Source: a virus
Virus record (IMG/VR): IMGVR_UViG_3300043434_000295
Coordinates: 102,833-166,832 of that record
Direction: 5' to 3' (one strand)
Length of the DNA stretch: 64,000 nucleotides
Positions 13,762-21,810 of the stretch are shown here, in pieces. Below the pieces are notes generated by a model, which worked only from the letters and a program-made list of their open reading frames with translations, had not been told where the DNA came from and made no database searches. Each line of letters begins with the position of its first letter. Position 1 is the first letter of the stretch. The translations under genes were made by a program, and so were the position numbers.

Positions 13762-14182
13762 AGATAAGTATGATGCCTTTGTTGCGGGATTAGAATCTAA
13801 GTATCCAAAAATGTTTAGTGAACCTTATGGCGGTGTGGCTGTAGGTGAAGGTTGGTGGCCTATCATCGAAGCACTCTGTGCACAAATTCATCATCATGTA
13901 AAATGGAAACAGGAACAGAAAGAAAAGTATAATCGTGGAGAAGGTTGTCCTCCTGTAACTATTTCGCAAATCAAGGAAAAGTTTGGTGGCCTTCGTTTCT
14001 ACTACGAAGGTGGCGATCCAGCTATTGCTGGTATGGTCACTATGGCAGAATCCTGGGCAGCTCATTCCTGTGAAGAATGCGGCAAACCTGGAAAGTCTCG
14101 CGAAGGTGGTTGGATTCGTACTCTCTGCGATGAACATGAGGCAGAACGCCAAGCCGAAATGAAAAGACGTTTTGGTGATTAA
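13754..14182 (+). CDS. Conserved phage protein, 142 aa
   Basis: The strong SD GGAGGTGGAA fixes the start at MSEDKYDAF. Conserved blocks: GEGWWPIIEALC, QIKEKFGGLRFYYEGG and CEECGKPGKSREGGWI-TLCDEH, the last a Cx2C...C-H zinc-like site. Widespread phage and plasmid family of unknown function. Confidence 0.75.
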   Translation: MSEDKYDAFVAGLESKYPKMFSEPYGGVAVGEGWWPIIEALCAQIHHHVKWKQEQKEKYNRGEGCPPVTISQIKEKFGGLRFYYEGGDPAIAGMVTMAESWAAHSCEECGKPGKSREGGWIRTLCDEHEAERQAEMKRRFGD

Positions 14183-14203
14183 GATAAATTTGAAAAATTA
14201 AAT

Positions 14204-14232
14204 TGTACAGAAATTCGTGGAATTGGTATAAT
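14204..14232 (+). promoter_or_regulatory. Early promoter of the second AAA+ gene
   Basis: TGTACA (14204-14209), 17 bp with AAATTCGT, TTGGTATAAT (-10 at 14227-14232). No stem-loop precedes it. Confidence 0.8.
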
Positions 14233-14266
14233 AGATCTCTGAGTAACAACTAAATGTAACTATATT

Positions 14267-15328
14267 ATGACTTACTACATTCGTAATGGAAATCAATTTG
14301 ACGTAGCTAAAGAGAAGTCTCTTGACATTCAAGATTCTCTTCCCGCAGGGAACTATATTGTCAAGGAACGACCAATGGATGGTCCTCTCTACCTTGAAGG
14401 TGTTGATGACTTTACTCCTATTAAGAAACTTTATGGTACTACTACTCGTGATGCAGATCGTATCATGCGTACTTACCAAGATCGCGGTATCTCTACCGGT
14501 GTTTTACTGAATGGTGAAAAGGGGTCGGGTAAAACATTGCTAGCCAAGACTTTGTCTATTGAAGCAGCTAAGCTTGGTATTCCTACTATTATCATCAATG
14601 CTCCTTGGGTTGGTGACAAGTTCAATAAGTTCATTCAAGATATTGATCAAGAATGTATCATCATGTTTGATGAATTTGAAAAGGTGTACGACTCCGATCA
14701 GCAGGAAGTTATTCTTACTCTATTGGATGGTGTATTCCCTTCGAAGAAACTATTCGTTCTAACCTGTAACGATAAGTGGCGTATTGATTCTCATATGCGT
14801 AACCGTCCTGGTCGTATCTTCTACATGCTGGACTTCAAAGGTCTGGAAGATGAATTCATTCGTGAGTACTGTGAAGATACTCTTAAGGCTAAGGAACATA
14901 TCGAAAAGATTTGTCAAATTGCTGCTACCTTCTCGCAGTTTAACTTTGACATGTTGAAAGCTCTTGTTGAGGAAATGAATCGATACGACGAAGAACCTCG
15001 TCAAGCTCTACGTATGTTGAATGCTAAGCCTGAATTCTCGGGTGATAGTAACTTTAAGGTCGAGTGGCGCTTCAATGGTAAACTTATTGAGGATACTAAC
15101 TGCGAACCTAACACTTGGCAAGGCAACCCATTGATGGCTGAACGCATTCATGGTTGGTATGATACCGATCCCGATAGCGACGAAGATAAGGGTAAGTCTA
15201 TCCGCTTTGGTGTGCACGATCTTATTCAGGTTATGCCCAAGGAAGGTCGCTTTGTGTACAAGCAAGGTGAAGTGGAAATCACCATGATTCGTAAAGCGGA
15301 ACACCAATTCAACTGGGACGCTTTTTAA
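14267..15328 (+). CDS. AAA+ ATPase, 353 aa
   Basis: Walker A GEKGSGKT (about residues 83-90), Walker B IIMFDEFEK (about 130-138), sensor 1 FVLTCND and HMRNRPGRIFY with an arginine-finger-like pair. The C-terminal 100 residues form an extra beta-rich domain. Such single AAA+ proteins are known from T4-like and jumbo phages with unknown substrate. Not closely related to the 10856 ATPase: the central cores differ. SD is weak (AACTAAATGTAACTATATT). Confidence 0.85.
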   Translation: MTYYIRNGNQFDVAKEKSLDIQDSLPAGNYIVKERPMDGPLYLEGVDDFTPIKKLYGTTTRDADRIMRTYQDRGISTGVLLNGEKGSGKTLLAKTLSIEAAKLGIPTIIINAPWVGDKFNKFIQDIDQECIIMFDEFEKVYDSDQQEVILTLLDGVFPSKKLFVLTCNDKWRIDSHMRNRPGRIFYMLDFKGLEDEFIREYCEDTLKAKEHIEKICQIAATFSQFNFDMLKALVEEMNRYDEEPRQALRMLNAKPEFSGDSNFKVEWRFNGKLIEDTNCEPNTWQGNPLMAERIHGWYDTDPDSDEDKGKSIRFGVHDLIQVMPKEGRFVYKQGEVEITMIRKAEHQFNWDAF

Positions 15329-15343
15329 TACTAAAGTTCTATA

Positions 15344-15372
15344 TGTACAAAAACTCCTTTCCTTGATATAAT
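15344..15372 (+). promoter_or_regulatory. Early promoter inside an inverted repeat
   Basis: TGTACA (15344-15349), 17 bp, TTGATATAAT (-10 at 15367-15372). Predicted start near 15379, between the arms of the repeat at 15351-15393. Confidence 0.8.
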
Positions 15373-15393
15373 TAATCTACAGGAAAGGAGTTT
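15351..15393. repeat. 12-bp inverted repeat flanking the -10 and covering the SD
   Basis: AAACTCCTTTCC (15351-15362) and GGAAAGGAGTTT (15382-15393) are perfect complements with a 19-nt spacer holding the -10. The right arm contains the SD (AGGAG) of the gene at 15397. Read-through RNA could fold and hide the SD; RNA from the internal promoter would lack the left arm. Confidence 0.75.
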
Positions 15394-15396
15394 GAT

Positions 15397-15606
15397 ATGG
15401 CAAGAATTGAAAAACCCAATGTTCAGGCTTTCAAAGTTGAACTGTATGAATATGAGCGTGGTTGGGGATCGAAGCACTGGGACACTTGGTACTTTGATAA
15501 CGAACAGGAAGCACGTCAAGCAGCCATTGATTATAACCTAAAGCACAATAACAAAGATTACGTACCTGACTGGTATGTTCGTGCAGATTACACAGGACCC
15601 GTATGA
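15397..15606 (+). CDS. Conserved small phage protein, 69 aa
   Basis: KVELYEYERGWGSKHWDTWYF, a helix with EARQAAIDYN and VPDWYVRADY. Common phage family of unknown function. SD AAAGGAGTTTGAT lies in a possible hairpin (15351-15393). Confidence 0.75.
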   Translation: MARIEKPNVQAFKVELYEYERGWGSKHWDTWYFDNEQEARQAAIDYNLKHNNKDYVPDWYVRADYTGPV

Positions 15607-15785
15607 TGAAAAATTTTCTTGATGAGATATTGTATCAACTATACAGTTCTTCTCTTTCGATTATGGATGTAATTGTAATTAGTGTTATTAGTGCACTTGC
15701 ACACGAGTATCACTGGTCTGTTTGGATTGTGTTGATTCCATGGATTGCATATTCGGCTTATCAAAAAGTTAAGTACGACAAATGA
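15603..15785 (+). CDS. Small membrane protein, 60 aa
   Basis: One or two transmembrane helices (SIMDVIVISVISALAHEY and WSVWIVLIPWIAYSAY). ATGA overlap at both ends. Confidence 0.6.
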   Translation: MMKNFLDEILYQLYSSSLSIMDVIVISVISALAHEYHWSVWIVLIPWIAYSAYQKVKYDK

Positions 15786-16144
15786 AAGCATATCTACATG
15801 GCAAGATACACGCCAAGAAATACGGTGGAGTCTCAGATGATTACGCAGACATTGACGACTTCATCGATTCAACTAAACAAGCAGTTGCTGATGTTAGACA
15901 CAGAGCAATTTTACATTCAGCATTTGGATGTTTCCTCGTCGAGAAAATGTTTGGTCGTACAAGGATCAACTCCGATGGACGCGAATATTCTCCAAGAGAT
16001 GTTGCTGAAGATCATATCCAACAAGACTTAGGCTTCATCCCTACGATGGAGATGTACCTAAACAATATGACCATTCAGCCCTGGATGAGTGGTACTGAAA
16101 AGAAAAACCAGGCAACTCGTAAATTCATTAAACTTGAGGATTGA
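15782..16144 (+). CDS. DUF6915-like conserved protein, 120 aa
   Basis: Recognisable blocks: KKYGGVSDDYADIDDFIDST, DVRHRAILHSAFGCFLVE, SDGREYSPRDVAEDHIQQDL-G and PTMEMYLNNM-QPWM. Helical phage protein with conserved H-R and E-H pairs; biochemical role unknown to me. Confidence 0.75.
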   Translation: MKAYLHGKIHAKKYGGVSDDYADIDDFIDSTKQAVADVRHRAILHSAFGCFLVEKMFGRTRINSDGREYSPRDVAEDHIQQDLGFIPTMEMYLNNMTIQPWMSGTEKKNQATRKFIKLED

Positions 16145-16150
16145 TATATT

Positions 16151-16504
16151 ATGGCAAGCAAATTGGTTCGTATCGAGGCTCCTATTAAAGGTGTCTTTGG
16201 TGAGACGGTGAACGTCGGTGATGTAGTCATGGTTATGACTACTGGTTGGGGTAATGCTTATTTGAATAAAGGTAAGTATCTTGGTTATGTTGAAGGCAGT
16301 GGTTACTATAAACAGTGCGCACAGATTGCAATTGAAACCAAGCGATACGTTCAAGTGAAACCAGATGGCACTGAGTTTAATTGGAATAAAGATTATAACC
16401 GAGATACTTGGCAAGAAGTACGTAAAACGCTTACACGTAAAGAGATTCCGTATACACGTATTTCAACTCTCAAACTTAATCGCATCGCAACTCTGAAAGC
16501 CTAA
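16151..16504 (+). CDS. Conserved phage protein, 117 aa
   Basis: The N-terminal half is beta-rich (VNVGDVVMVMTTGWGNAYLNKGKYLG) and the C-terminal basic (RKTLTRKEIPYTRISTLKLNR). Similar proteins are widespread in T4-like phages; role unknown. Confidence 0.7.
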   Translation: MASKLVRIEAPIKGVFGETVNVGDVVMVMTTGWGNAYLNKGKYLGYVEGSGYYKQCAQIAIETKRYVQVKPDGTEFNWNKDYNRDTWQEVRKTLTRKEIPYTRISTLKLNRIATLKA

Positions 16505-16505
16505 C

Positions 16506-16979
16506 ATGTCTAATCTACAATCTGCTTTTGATAAACTGCTTGAAGAACAACGTGAACTTCAAAAGAAGTTTCAAACGACTGCACAAGCACTCTTTAAAGA
16601 AACCACTAAGGAATTCTTTGACAAGAATCCCAATGTGACTGCTATCGTCTGGACACAATATACACCTTACTTTAATGATGGCGATACTTGCGAATTCGGT
16701 GTACGTGATGCCACTTTTACAAATGCTCCAGATCCTGAAAATGTTAGATGGGGTGAATATGACGGTGATGAAGAAGTCGCTGCCGATGGATCTGAGATCT
16801 TTGCTTGGGAAGGTTGGGGTGAAGCACCTCATAGTCTAAATACTGAAATGTGTAAGGCGTTTGATCGAATGATTCAATCTTCTGAAATGGAAGATGTCAT
16901 GAAAGCGATGTTTGGTGACCACGTCAAAGTGGTTGCTACTCGTGAAGGTTTTGATGTGGATGATTACGATCATGATTAA
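16506..16979 (+). CDS. Conserved acidic phage protein, 157 aa
   Basis: N-terminal helix (LLEEQRELQKKFQTTAQALFKET), then TAIVWTQYTPYFNDGDTCEF and a highly acidic C-terminus. The block with WTQYTPYFNDGD recurs in phage genomes; unknown function. Confidence 0.7.
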   Translation: MSNLQSAFDKLLEEQRELQKKFQTTAQALFKETTKEFFDKNPNVTAIVWTQYTPYFNDGDTCEFGVRDATFTNAPDPENVRWGEYDGDEEVAADGSEIFAWEGWGEAPHSLNTEMCKAFDRMIQSSEMEDVMKAMFGDHVKVVATREGFDVDDYDHD

Positions 16980-17148
16980 AGCATTTTCTGTATTTGCATT
17001 TATCTTTTCCATTCTTGTTTTTATCCAACTTGGATGGAAGGTTCTTACACACCAGGAAAAATGGGAGTTTACAAAAATTCTTTTTCGTGGTATAATTATT
17101 AGTATGGTAACGGTCACCATCTTGGCCGGAATTGTTATTTTGTTCTAA
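16972..17148 (+). CDS. Small membrane protein, 58 aa
   Basis: Two transmembrane helices (FSVFAFIFSILVFIQLGW and IIISMVTVTILAGIVILF). Start taken at the overlap with the preceding gene; a longer frame from 16912 lies inside it. The 3' part of the gene doubles as an early promoter (17068-17096). Confidence 0.55.
   Translation: MIKAFSVFAFIFSILVFIQLGWKVLTHQEKWEFTKILFRGIIISMVTVTILAGIVILF
17068..17096 (+). promoter_or_regulatory. Early promoter inside the 16972 gene
   Basis: TTTACA (17068-17073), 17 bp with AAAATTCTTTTTC, GTGGTATAAT (-10 at 17091-17096). Drives the SPFH gene. Confidence 0.7.
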
Positions 17149-17156
17149 GGAAATAT

Positions 17157-17951
17157 ATGAATCGCTTTGTTAAACTGTCTTTGATTGCCGGCGCAGTTGC
17201 TTCTATGGTTGCATGTACTCGTATTGAGACAGGTGAAGTTGGTGTTCGAGTTGGTTTTGATAAACAAGTTCAGTCTGGTGAATTGATGCCAGGTACTTTT
17301 AACCAAGTTCTTATTGGTGATGTTTTGACTTTCCCAGTTAAAGACGTTAACGTTGTCATGGAGAATATGACTCCGGTTGCAAAAGACAACTCTACAATGG
17401 CAGACCTTGACGCAGTTGTTGTATATAACATTAATCCTAACCAAGTTAGTGAATTGTATTCTACGAAGAACAAGAGTTTCCATGCAGAAGCAAAAGGTGA
17501 CATTTTCTTGATGTATAACTATGTCGTACAAAATGCTCGTAACGCAATCTATAAGACTGCTCGTAAATACGAAGCTCTTGACATGGCTGATAACCGTGAT
17601 CAAATGGAACAGATGATTAAAGAGGAAATCACTAAAAATCTTGCTGAAGAAAAGTTGGATGGTTCTATTACTATCTCTCAGGTGATGATTCGCAACGTTA
17701 CTCCTGCAGCAAGCGTTGTTGATTCTGCTAATGCATTGGTTCGCTCCAAGAACGAACTGAAACAAAAAGAAGTTGAAGTGAAGACTGCTGAAGCAGAAGC
17801 ACGTCGTATGGCTGCATTGGCAAATCAATCCAGTTCTTCTATTGCATATATGCAAGCTCAGGCAATGTTGAATATCTCTGAAGGTATTAAAAATGGAAAG
17901 GTACAAACAATTGTTGTTCCTTCTAACTTCACCGCATTGATGACAAAATGA
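17157..17951 (+). CDS. SPFH/prohibitin-like lipoprotein, 264 aa
   Basis: An N-terminal signal peptide ends in SMVAC, a lipobox-like site with C20 as the probable lipidated residue. Then TGEVGVRVGFDKQV and VVVYNINPNQVSELY, typical SPFH/Band 7 strands, and a long C-terminal coiled coil (KNELKQKEVEVKTAEAEARRM). SPFH proteins form membrane rings that modulate proteases and membrane domains. A lipoprotein version in a phage could act in the periplasm at the inner membrane. SD AAGGAAATAT; own promoter. Confidence 0.85.
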   Translation: MNRFVKLSLIAGAVASMVACTRIETGEVGVRVGFDKQVQSGELMPGTFNQVLIGDVLTFPVKDVNVVMENMTPVAKDNSTMADLDAVVVYNINPNQVSELYSTKNKSFHAEAKGDIFLMYNYVVQNARNAIYKTARKYEALDMADNRDQMEQMIKEEITKNLAEEKLDGSITISQVMIRNVTPAASVVDSANALVRSKNELKQKEVEVKTAEAEARRMAALANQSSSSIAYMQAQAMLNISEGIKNGKVQTIVVPSNFTALMTK

Positions 17952-18142
17952 AATTTCCCAAACTAACACCTAATTGGTTTACAGTTCTTCCGGGAACTGT
18001 AAAGTTAGCAAGTTTTACACTGTTTGTTATTTGGTGTGCAATGCTTATAACTAATCCTGGTTTTACTCTATTACTTACTGCAGTAACTCTAAGTATTGTA
18101 AGCATTATGAGGATTGCTGTTTTTCTAGTGGAAAAGAAATAA
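17948..18142 (+). CDS. Small membrane protein, 64 aa
   Basis: Two hydrophobic helices (VKLASFTLFVIWCAMLI and FTLLLTAVTLSIVSIM). ATGA-coupled to the SPFH gene, so a joint membrane function is plausible. Confidence 0.6.
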   Translation: MKFPKLTPNWFTVLPGTVKLASFTLFVIWCAMLITNPGFTLLLTAVTLSIVSIMRIAVFLVEKK

Positions 18143-18324
18143 TGAGTGACTTCGAAGTACATCCAATAGGTACTTCACGGGAGATTAAACTCTCCCGTGA
18201 ACTTGCGCAGTCAATTGATGAAGCAATAACACAATATGGTAAAGTAGTTCCTCATGATGTTCTGCAAGCATATCTAAAACTTAGAGAATTTTATGCAAAA
18301 CAAATCGAAACAGAACTGTTGTAA
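18142..18324 (+). CDS. Hypothetical protein, 60 aa
   Basis: Two helices (SRELAQSIDEAITQYG and HDVLQAYLKLREFYAKQ). An 11-bp stem-loop sits within codons 11-20. One-base overlap with the preceding stop. Unknown. Confidence 0.55.
   Translation: MSDFEVHPIGTSREIKLSRELAQSIDEAITQYGKVVPHDVLQAYLKLREFYAKQIETELL
18174..18201 (+). repeat. Intragenic 11-bp stem-loop
   Basis: TTCACGGGAGA / TCTCCCGTGAA (18174-18184, 18191-18201) with a 6-nt loop inside the 18142 gene. No T-run, so probably not a terminator; it may affect mRNA processing or translation. Confidence 0.65.
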
Positions 18325-18451
18325 CGGAGATTGTCGTCAAGGCAGGGATTGCCCACACTATGATGGCACAGTTCCTGGTTTTTCTAAGATCATAATCACT
18401 ATCATTACTGTTATGATAGTACTTTTAACAATAAAAACATTATTGTCATGA
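18293..18451 (+). CDS. Small cysteine-rich membrane protein, 52 aa
   Basis: NCCNGDCRQGRDCPHY followed by a C-terminal transmembrane helix (IIITIITVMIVLLTI). Similar CNxxCxQGRxCP tail-anchored micro-proteins are common in phages and plasmids. Overlaps both neighbours. Confidence 0.6.
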   Translation: MQNKSKQNCCNGDCRQGRDCPHYDGTVPGFSKIIITIITVMIVLLTIKTLLS

Positions 18452-19116
18452 AAATTTACATTTCAAACTATCGCAATCATTGGATTTCTCCTTATACTAT
18501 TCTAGAAAAGGTACTTTTTTGGAAAAATTGGGAAGAAATTGACTATGATGAGCCTTGGGTTGAAAAATGGTCTGATCGTTTGATGCCTTTTTGCAATTTT
18601 TGGCAAAAATTTTTGGATTTTGTTCATCCTGATGTTAATTATGTGAAAATTGACCGTTGGGATACATGGTCTATGGATCATACATTGGGCAAAATCGCTC
18701 TTCCAATGCTAAAACAACTAAAAGCAACCAAACATGGTGCACCTTTGGTTGACGACGAAGACGTTCCAGACGAATTGAAGTCTACTTCAGCACCTGCAAA
18801 AGAAAATGAATGGGATACTGATGGAAACCACTTCAAACGCTGGGATTACGTCATGGACGAAATGATTTTTGCCTTTGAACACCGTCTCGATGATTCATGG
18901 CAAGACGCTTATCGCTCTGGTGAGATTGATTTTGTCTCCGTGCCAGTTGACAAAGATGGAAATGAAGTTCCAAAGGCCAGCGCAAAGTATTTTGAAATGC
19001 GTAAAGGACCTAAAGACACGTATCAGTGTGATTATGATGGAATTCGTAAAGTAGAGGAACGTATCCAAAATGGATTCCGTTTGTTTGGAAAATATTATTC
19101 GGGACTATGGGACTAA
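18448..19116 (+). CDS. Conserved phage protein, 222 aa
   Basis: Aromatic-rich: KIYISNYRNHWISPYTILEK, DYDEPWVEKWSDRL, KIDRWDTWSMDHTLG and RWDYVMDEMIFAFEH. A family frequent in T4-like phage genomes, possibly virion-associated, with no function known to me. Confidence 0.75.
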   Translation: MKIYISNYRNHWISPYTILEKVLFWKNWEEIDYDEPWVEKWSDRLMPFCNFWQKFLDFVHPDVNYVKIDRWDTWSMDHTLGKIALPMLKQLKATKHGAPLVDDEDVPDELKSTSAPAKENEWDTDGNHFKRWDYVMDEMIFAFEHRLDDSWQDAYRSGEIDFVSVPVDKDGNEVPKASAKYFEMRKGPKDTYQCDYDGIRKVEERIQNGFRLFGKYYSGLWD

Positions 19117-19400
19117 TATTAAAAAATACAATTGAATGGATCCGAAATGACTTACGCTCTCATCCTATTCGTTTTATCCTTGAGCTTACTGCATGGGCTT
19201 TGTCAATTGGGTGTTCATTGGTCATGGCTATTACAGTCCCGAATCCGCCCTTATTTTATTTGTACCCTGCTTGGATCCTCGGTTGTAGCATCTATCTCTG
19301 GGCTGCTTTTACTCGTGGAAGCTTTGGGATGGTTGCGAATTACTTACTTTTAACTGCAATTGATATTATTGGATTGATGAGATTATGGACGACTGCGTAA
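19107..19400 (+). CDS. Membrane protein, 97 aa
   Basis: Three hydrophobic helices: FILELTAWALSIGCSLVMAI, LYPAWILGCSIYLWAAF and MVANYLLLTAIDIIGLM, with the conserved P-PP-LY-YP and TRGSFG. Recurrent in phages, function unknown. Overlaps both neighbours. Confidence 0.65.
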   Translation: MGLILKNTIEWIRNDLRSHPIRFILELTAWALSIGCSLVMAITVPNPPLFYLYPAWILGCSIYLWAAFTRGSFGMVANYLLLTAIDIIGLMRLWTTA

Positions 19401-19975
19401 TTTACGACTTTGAAACACTTGGTCAAGACCAACGTAATTCGGTCGTTTTGTCATTCGCAATGATTACTTTTAGCGAACGACACTATAAGAGTGATCCATA
19501 TGAATATATGGAACTAGTGAATAAAGCTAAGTTCATTAAGTTTGATGTAGCATCTCAAGTTAATGCCGGTCGTAAGATTAATCTTGAAACACTAAAGTGG
19601 TGGAAAGATCAAGGTGACGAAGCACAGAAACAACTTCGTCCTTTACTTGATGATAAACCACTTTCAGAACTTGCTAATTTCATCAAGAAAAACACTGAAG
19701 ATTGTAAGATTAAGAAATCATTCACTCGTGGTAATACGTTTGATCCTATGTTTCTACAATATATTATGGAAGAAACTGGTGATAAGGATCCATTTCACTG
19801 GCGTTCCGTACGTGATACGCGCTCTATGATTGAAGGTATGTCATTTGGAATGAAACTTGATAATGGTTTTACACCAAGTGAACTTGAAAACCAATTTATT
19901 AAACATGATCCAAGACACGATATTGCGATGGACGTCATGAGAATGCAACTTCTTGCACAAGCCATTTTACAATAA
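19385..19975 (+). CDS. dexA: DexA-like 3'-5' exonuclease, 196 aa
   Basis: DEDD-superfamily motifs: YDFETLG (D8 and E10), TRGNTFDPMFL (middle acidic motif) and KHDPRHDIAMD at the C-terminus (H-x4-D). Related to T4 exonuclease A, which degrades ssDNA or oligonucleotides to feed nucleotide pools. Overlaps the preceding membrane-protein gene by 16 nt. Confidence 0.85.
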   Translation: MDDCVIYDFETLGQDQRNSVVLSFAMITFSERHYKSDPYEYMELVNKAKFIKFDVASQVNAGRKINLETLKWWKDQGDEAQKQLRPLLDDKPLSELANFIKKNTEDCKIKKSFTRGNTFDPMFLQYIMEETGDKDPFHWRSVRDTRSMIEGMSFGMKLDNGFTPSELENQFIKHDPRHDIAMDVMRMQLLAQAILQ

Positions 19976-19994
19976 TTCGTTTTTATGATATAAT
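19966..19994 (+). promoter_or_regulatory. Early promoter overlapping the dexA stop
   Basis: TTTACA (19966-19971), 17 bp with AATTCGT, ATGATATAAT (-10 at 19989-19994). ATG of the next gene is 6 nt downstream. Confidence 0.75.
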
Positions 19995-20000
19995 ACAAAT

Positions 20001-20852
20001 ATGAAAATAGCTCTTGCATCAGATTTACATATCGAATTTGGCCCCGTTTCATTAGAAAATGATGGGGCTGATGTGCTTATTTTGTCGGGCGATATTATTG
20101 TCGCCAATGATTTGAGGGAACGCGATGTTTACAATATTAGAGGCTACGCTGATCGTTCTAATAAATTCCATACGTTCTTTGAAGAATGTTGTGCGCGATT
20201 CCCTAATGTCATTTATGTTATGGGGAACCATGAACATTATCACGGTGATTTTAAGTTCACTCTTGAACATCTCCGCACTCATCTTAGCTACCTACCTAAT
20301 CTTCATATTCTTGAAAGAGAATACGTTACTCTTGGCGATGTAACTTTCATCGGCGGCACACTTTGGACTGATATGAATAATGGTGATGCACTGACGTTAT
20401 ATCATATGCGCACAATGATGAATGACTTCCGCATTGTTAAAAACAGTAATCGCGAAGTGAACTTCAAAGATGAAAATGGTAAGTTTCATACTCGGTCTGC
20501 AAAGTTTTGCGCTGAGGACGCCTTTGAAGAACATGTTAAGATGAAAGAATATATTCGTCATGTTATTGAAGGTCAATTTGATGAAAAATTTGTAGTAGTT
20601 GGTCACCATGCACCAAGTAAACAAAGCACAAAACCTCGCTATCAAAACGATACTTTGATGAATGGTGGTTATTCTTCTGATCTTAGTGAGTTTATTCTTG
20701 ATCATCCTCAAATCAAAATCTGGACTCACGGTCACACTCATGATAAGTTTGATTATATGATTGGATCTACTCGTATTATTTGTAACCCGCGCGGTTACAT
20801 TGGTTATGAAGATACAGCTGATAACTTTAAATTAGAATATTTTGAAGTATGA
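20001..20852 (+). CDS. Calcineurin-like metallophosphoesterase, 283 aa, probably leaderless
   Basis: Metal-binding motifs in order: ASDLHIEF (DxH), LILSGDI (GD), MGNHEHY (GNHE), VGHHAP (GHH) and THGHTH (GHxH). A nucleotide phosphatase, nuclease or diesterase function is possible; substrate unknown. No SD, ATG at the predicted transcription start. Confidence 0.9.
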   Translation: MKIALASDLHIEFGPVSLENDGADVLILSGDIIVANDLRERDVYNIRGYADRSNKFHTFFEECCARFPNVIYVMGNHEHYHGDFKFTLEHLRTHLSYLPNLHILEREYVTLGDVTFIGGTLWTDMNNGDALTLYHMRTMMNDFRIVKNSNREVNFKDENGKFHTRSAKFCAEDAFEEHVKMKEYIRHVIEGQFDEKFVVVGHHAPSKQSTKPRYQNDTLMNGGYSSDLSEFILDHPQIKIWTHGHTHDKFDYMIGSTRIICNPRGYIGYEDTADNFKLEYFEV

Positions 20853-21316
20853 TTGTTCAACTTGAAACTGATGAAAATGGTGATTTGATTCTTCCACTTA
20901 GTGACGAGCTTTGTGCCGAAGCCGGCTGGAAGATCGGTGATACTATTGAATGGATTGATAATGGTGATGGTTCTTGGACAATGAGGAAAAAAGAAATGGA
21001 AAAAGAACTTGTAATGGTTGAGTGTATTTCTACATTTCGTATGCGCTATGTTGTAGAAGTACCAAAGGGCAAAAAAGAATGGGCAATGGATACAGTTGTC
21101 TGCAATGAAGCTGAAGAGTTTTCTCAAGAACATATTGGCGAGCAAATCGTTTCTCACCGTGTGATTGATGAAGCAGAATATCTTCGAATGTTTGATGAAG
21201 ATAACTCTTATCTTAGCAAATGGGATAATGATCTAAAGTTTAGATGTGTTAAACGCTGGGAAGAATCAGAGATTGAACATTCTGAGTATTACTATGATAC
21301 TGAAAGAAACAAATGA
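20849..21316 (+). CDS. Two-part conserved phage protein with AbrB-like start, 155 aa
   Basis: Residues 1-45 (DLILPLSDELCAEAGWKIGDT, then a W-rich strand) resemble the swapped-hairpin AbrB/SpoVT fold used by antitoxins. Residues 50-155 (VECISTFRMRYVVEVPKGK...) form a separate unknown domain found alone elsewhere. Looks like a fusion. ATGA overlaps at both ends. Confidence 0.7.
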   Translation: MIVQLETDENGDLILPLSDELCAEAGWKIGDTIEWIDNGDGSWTMRKKEMEKELVMVECISTFRMRYVVEVPKGKKEWAMDTVVCNEAEEFSQEHIGEQIVSHRVIDEAEYLRMFDEDNSYLSKWDNDLKFRCVKRWEESEIEHSEYYYDTERNK

Positions 21317-21810
21317 AAATCTATCTTGACATGGATGGAGTCCTTACGGACTTTGAAAAACGATATGAAGAATTGTTTGGTGTAAGACCAGACGAGGTAC
21401 AGTCACGAACTAAACATTTTTGGGATAATTGGCAAGAATTTATCAATGGTGGTAACTTTAAAACTCTTGATAAACATAAACATGCAGATACTCTTTTGAA
21501 TTTTGTAAATTCTCTTGGAGTTCCTGTTGAAATTTTATCTTCTTCGGGTGGTGAAAAAAATCATGAATGTGTGACTATTCAAAAGATTGCATGGTTGTGT
21601 AATAATGGTATTCCATATAAAGCAAATATTGTTCCAGGTGGATCTAAGAAAGCTTCATATGCTCACCCTTGGCACATTTTAGTTGATGATACTCCACACG
21701 TCGTAGAAAAGTATCGTGCAGCAGGTGGTACTGCTGTACTTCACCATGATATCAATGAAACGATTGCACAATTATCTAAGTTGCATTTAGAATGGCAGGG
21801 CGGTCAATGA
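21313..21810 (+). CDS. HAD-family 5'-nucleotidase, 165 aa
   Basis: Motif I YLDMDGVLTDF at residues 4-14, motif II LSSSGG, motif III lysine near GGSKKASY, motif IV ILVDDTPHV. Matches 5'(3')-deoxyribonucleotidase-like phage HAD enzymes that dephosphorylate nucleotides. Confidence 0.85.
   Translation: MKIYLDMDGVLTDFEKRYEELFGVRPDEVQSRTKHFWDNWQEFINGGNFKTLDKHKHADTLLNFVNSLGVPVEILSSSGGEKNHECVTIQKIAWLCNNGIPYKANIVPGGSKKASYAHPWHILVDDTPHVVEKYRAAGGTAVLHHDINETIAQLSKLHLEWQGGQ

Noticed and set aside
17145-17969. 274-aa open frame antisense to the SPFH gene
   Set aside because: Mirror frame produced by the codon pattern of the real gene; rich in C, N, H and F, with no RBS.
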